DNA from: Streptococcus sp. 29896 | GTDB taxonomy: Bacteria; Bacillota; Bacilli; Lactobacillales; Streptococcaceae | Direction: 5' to 3' | Assembly: GCF_032594915.1 (NCBI RefSeq) | Contig: NZ_CP118733.1 | Span: forward strand, 1,178,001 to 1,242,000 | Length of the DNA: 64,000 nucleotides | In this document: piece after piece, positions 61,353 through 64,000 of the stretch | How positions within the stretch are numbered: the first letter of the stretch is position 1 | Layout of the letters: each line of letters starts with the position of its first letter | Translations under genes and position numbers: made by a program | Notes under the pieces: generated by a model | Databases searched by the model: none | The model's input: the letters and a program-made list of their open reading frames with translations, nothing else | What the model was told of the DNA's origin: nothing

Positions 61353-62471
61353 CTACCTCTTTCCAATAGGGATATACTCTAAATCACGACTTCCAATATA
61401 AGAAGAACGCGGACGAATCAACTTGTTGTTCTTACGCTGTTCTTGCACATGGGCAATCCAGCCCGCCATACGACTCATGGCAAAAATCAGGGTAAAAATA
61501 TCACTATCAATTCCTAGCGCCTTATAAAGTGTTGCCGAATAAAAATCAACATTGGGAATCAAGCCTTTTTTGTGTTTGATGAAATTTTCTACTTCTTCAG
61601 ACAAGCGATAAAAGGCTTCATCATCAGTCCCAAGCGTGACATCACGCGCCATCTCTTTTAAAAATTCCTGACGAGGATCAACAGTCTTATATACCCGATG
61701 GCCAAAACCCATGATTTTCTCCTTGGAATCTAATTTTTTCTGCAGATATCCTTCGGTATCTCCACTCTCTCGGATGGCTAACAGCATGTCAAAGACCCTT
61801 TCATTTGCTCCGCCATGTAGCGATCCTTTCAAGGTACTAATCGCCGTTGTAATACAAGAATAAAGGTCCGTCAAAGTCGAGGCTGTCACCCGTGCCGCAA
61901 AGGTTGAGGCATTGAGTTCATGGTCAGCATGCAAGACTAAGGCCTTGTTAAATACCCTTACCTGCAAATCCGTTGGCTCCTCGCCATTCAACATATAAAG
62001 AAAATTCGCTGCAAATCCCAAATCTGATCGAGGCTCAATCGGAACCAATCCCCTTCTCAAACGAGCAAAAGTCGCGATAATCGTCGGAACTTTTGCCATG
62101 ATTTGAATCGATTGCTCATACAAGGCTTCAAGCGAATTTTCCTCCGCATGCACATTATATACTCCTAACAAGGAGACTGTCGAACGCAAGACACTCATCG
62201 GATGCAAGTGTCTTCGTGACTGAATCAGTATGCATTGCTCAACTGCATCGGAAATCGCATACTCTGATCTCAAGCTTTTTTCAAAATAATTCAATTCAAT
62301 CTGAGTTGGCAGATGTAGATTCCAGAGTAGGTAGATAACCTCTTCAAAGGAAGCATTGTTTTCCATCAACTCAGCAATGTCATAGCCAACATACGAAAGT
62401 CGATCCTCTTCTATCGTACTGATTCGTGTCTGACAAGCAATCGTATCTTTTAATCCCTGGCTTTCTGTCAT
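61353..62471 (-). CDS. gltA: Citrate synthase
   Basis: The 372-residue short form (CitZ type) joins acetyl-CoA and oxaloacetate. Catalytic residues can be seen: His in [12 protein letters not shown], His in [13 protein letters not shown], and Asp in [15 protein letters not shown]. The start overlaps the acnA stop by four bases (ATGA), and icd follows two bases after its stop. Confidence 0.95.
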   Translation of the reverse strand: MTESQGLKDTIACQTRISTIEEDRLSYVGYDIAELMENNASFEEVIYLLWNLHLPTQIELNYFEKSLRSEYAISDAVEQCILIQSRRHLHPMSVLRSTVSLLGVYNVHAEENSLEALYEQSIQIMAKVPTIIATFARLRRGLVPIEPRSDLGFAANFLYMLNGEEPTDLQVRVFNKALVLHADHELNASTFAARVTASTLTDLYSCITTAISTLKGSLHGGANERVFDMLLAIRESGDTEGYLQKKLDSKEKIMGFGHRVYKTVDPRQEFLKEMARDVTLGTDDEAFYRLSEEVENFIKHKKGLIPNVDFYSATLYKALGIDSDIFTLIFAMSRMAGWIAHVQEQRKNNKLIRPRSSYIGSRDLEYIPIGKR

Positions 62472-64000
62472 ATCTGTTCTCCTAATTTCTTACGCACAAC
62501 CATAGGAAGGATGCCCCCGTTTCGATAGTAGCGAATATCAGAAACAGCATCAAATCGTAGTTTAACCCAAAATTCTGTGACTGCATCACCACTCGAAGCC
62601 CTCACCAATACTTTTTGACCTACCTGGGGGTGACTTGGGAGCTCAACATCATACCGTTCCCGCCCTGTCAAGCCTAAACTATCTGCTGTTTCTCCATCCA
62701 AAAATTGTAACGGCAAGATCCCCATCATCACCAAATTGGAACGATGAATCCGCTCAAAGGACTCTGCCAATACGGCCTTAACTCCCAGCAAATTTGAACC
62801 TTTTGCCGCCCAGTCCCGGCTGGACCCCATTCCGTAATCCTTTCCTGCGATGACGATACTACCCACTCCATCCGCCTGGTAGTGCATGGCCGCATCATAA
62901 ATCGGCATCAGCTGATCCTTATACTTGGTCCAACCACCGATTTTTCCTTCTGCCAGCTCATTCTTAATCCGAATGTTGGCAAAGGTACCTCGCATCATGA
63001 CCTCGTGATTCCCACGACGGCTTCCATAAGAATTGAAATCCATATAAGAGATGCCGTTTTCTTCTAGGTACTGCGCAGCAGGACTCAAACGTGCAATATT
63101 TCCAGCAGGAGATATATGATCTGTTGTTACCGAATCCCCAAACTTGGCCAAGACAACCAAATCCTTCAAGCTTTCGATTGCAAGAGGTCGGTCCATGTAT
63201 TCAAAATAAGGAGGATTTTGAATATAGGTCGATGCTGAATCCCACTGGTAACGCGCACTTGTCTCTGTCTCAATCGCATTCCAAGCAGGACTGTCGGTAA
63301 AGACAGTCTGATATTCTTCCTTAAACAACTGTGGGGTCACATACTTGGCAATATAGTCTTCAATTTGATCACGACTTGGCATGATATCCTCTAGGTAAAC
63401 AGCCTGTCCATCATGGTCTACTCCTAGCGGATCTCTTGTCAAATCCAGATTCATATTTCCAGCGAGAGCGTAGGCAACAACCAGAGGTGGACTCGCTAGA
63501 TAATTTGCCTTAATCAACGGATTAATCCGGCCTTCAAAATTTCGATTGCCTGACAACACAGCCGCAACCAATAGATCTTCTTCTTGAATCGCCTCTGCAA
63601 CTGCGGCAGGCAAATCACCCGAATTTCCGATACAAGTGGTACAGCCATACCCAACCAAGTGAAAACCTAGCTGATCCAAGTAGGTCTGCAAACCAGATTG
63701 ACGCAAGTACCCTGATACAACTTTGGAACCAGGTGCAAGGGATGTTTTAATTGATTTCGAGACAGATAGCCCCTTCTCCACAGCATTTTTGGCCAAAAGG
63801 CCTGCTGCAATCAGAACCGATGGATTGGAAGTATTGGTACAGGAGGTGATGGCAGCAAGTGCGACATGTCCTGTTGCCAGTTCCTCTTTTTGACCATCCA
63901 TTTCAATCGTTACCCGTTTCAAATTTTCCTCTTGATCCAAGCCAAATCCTTGGACTCCGACCGGATTGGTTAAACTCGCCCGAAAAGCTGATGCTGCTTC
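62468..64000 (-). CDS. acnA: Aconitate hydratase (C-terminal part, cut by the window edge)
   Basis: About 510 C-terminal residues are present; the frame stays open to base 64,000. Fe-S ligands appear in [11 protein letters not shown] and [12 protein letters not shown]. The swivel domain has [28 protein letters not shown] and [16 protein letters not shown], typical of AcnA/IRP1-type aconitase. It isomerises citrate to isocitrate and forms an operon with gltA and icd. Confidence 0.95.
   Translation of the reverse strand, partial: EAASAFRASLTNPVGVQGFGLDQEENLKRVTIEMDGQKEELATGHVALAAITSCTNTSNPSVLIAAGLLAKNAVEKGLSVSKSIKTSLAPGSKVVSGYLRQSGLQTYLDQLGFHLVGYGCTTCIGNSGDLPAAVAEAIQEEDLLVAAVLSGNRNFEGRINPLIKANYLASPPLVVAYALAGNMNLDLTRDPLGVDHDGQAVYLEDIMPSRDQIEDYIAKYVTPQLFKEEYQTVFTDSPAWNAIETETSARYQWDSASTYIQNPPYFEYMDRPLAIESLKDLVVLAKFGDSVTTDHISPAGNIARLSPAAQYLEENGISYMDFNSYGSRRGNHEVMMRGTFANIRIKNELAEGKIGGWTKYKDQLMPIYDAAMHYQADGVGSIVIAGKDYGMGSSRDWAAKGSNLLGVKAVLAESFERIHRSNLVMMGILPLQFLDGETADSLGLTGRERYDVELPSHPQVGQKVLVRASSGDAVTEFWVKLRFDAVSDIRYYRNGGILPMVVRKKLGEQI

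Overview
The window looks like chromosomal DNA of a Streptococcus, most like the S. suis group. The evidence is gene order and protein character: an ATP synthase operon that starts with the c subunit (atpE-B-F-H-A-G-D-C), the murA-epuA-endA block, rnc-smc-HAD-HAD-ftsY, ptsHI, a folE-P-B-K operon, AdcR-type zinc boxes next to a histidine-triad lipoprotein, and a YSIRK/LPXTG surface protein. The species is an inference from reading alone. I saw no prophage, insertion sequence, CRISPR array, rRNA or tRNA.

Bases 1-14,700 are the accessory part. A partial zinc-linked histidine-triad lipoprotein has three AdcR-like boxes wrapped around its promoter. Next comes one 12.6-kb gene for a 4205-residue LPXTG surface protein. 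It has about 57 short beta-hairpin/collagen-like repeats, six 92-residue repeats, a Cys-Gly-Cys knot and a Val-Pro-rich wall-spanning region. A TetR-type regulator is transcribed divergently from it, and a nested palindrome lies between the two. This pair is the strongest candidate for something undescribed.

Bases 14,800-22,450 hold a GntP-type permease placed directly behind the folate operon, a MutT-type hydrolase, a DUF4956 plus VTC-domain (polyphosphate polymerase-like) pair, and a divergent membrane-anchored endonuclease/exonuclease/phosphatase protein whose promoter carries 11-bp-period direct repeats. Two small proteins follow. Bases 22,465-26,600 are pheS and pheT behind a T-box leader, separated by an unusual array of hairpin-forming repeats.

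Bases 26,600-38,724 are core genes: endA, epuA, murA, a DUF1146 protein, the whole F1Fo ATP synthase operon, a diacylglycerol-kinase-like lipid kinase and ligA. Bases 38,800-45,240 read mostly on the plus strand: a 43-residue protein with a permease/TIGR03943 pair, zwf, an AlkD-like repair protein and a GNAT acetyltransferase. A small membrane peptide plus alpha/beta hydrolase pair then faces a TetR regulator.

Bases 45,268-52,500 are the rnc-smc-HAD-HAD-ftsY group. After an acyltransferase whose stop codon lies in a dispersed repeat come an MFS exporter with an ArsR-like regulator and two operator palindromes, and a DUF1846 gene behind a short terminator-bearing leader. The window ends with ptsHI under a cre-overlapped promoter and an acnA-gltA-icd operon that makes 2-oxoglutarate for glutamate synthesis; acnA runs off the right edge.
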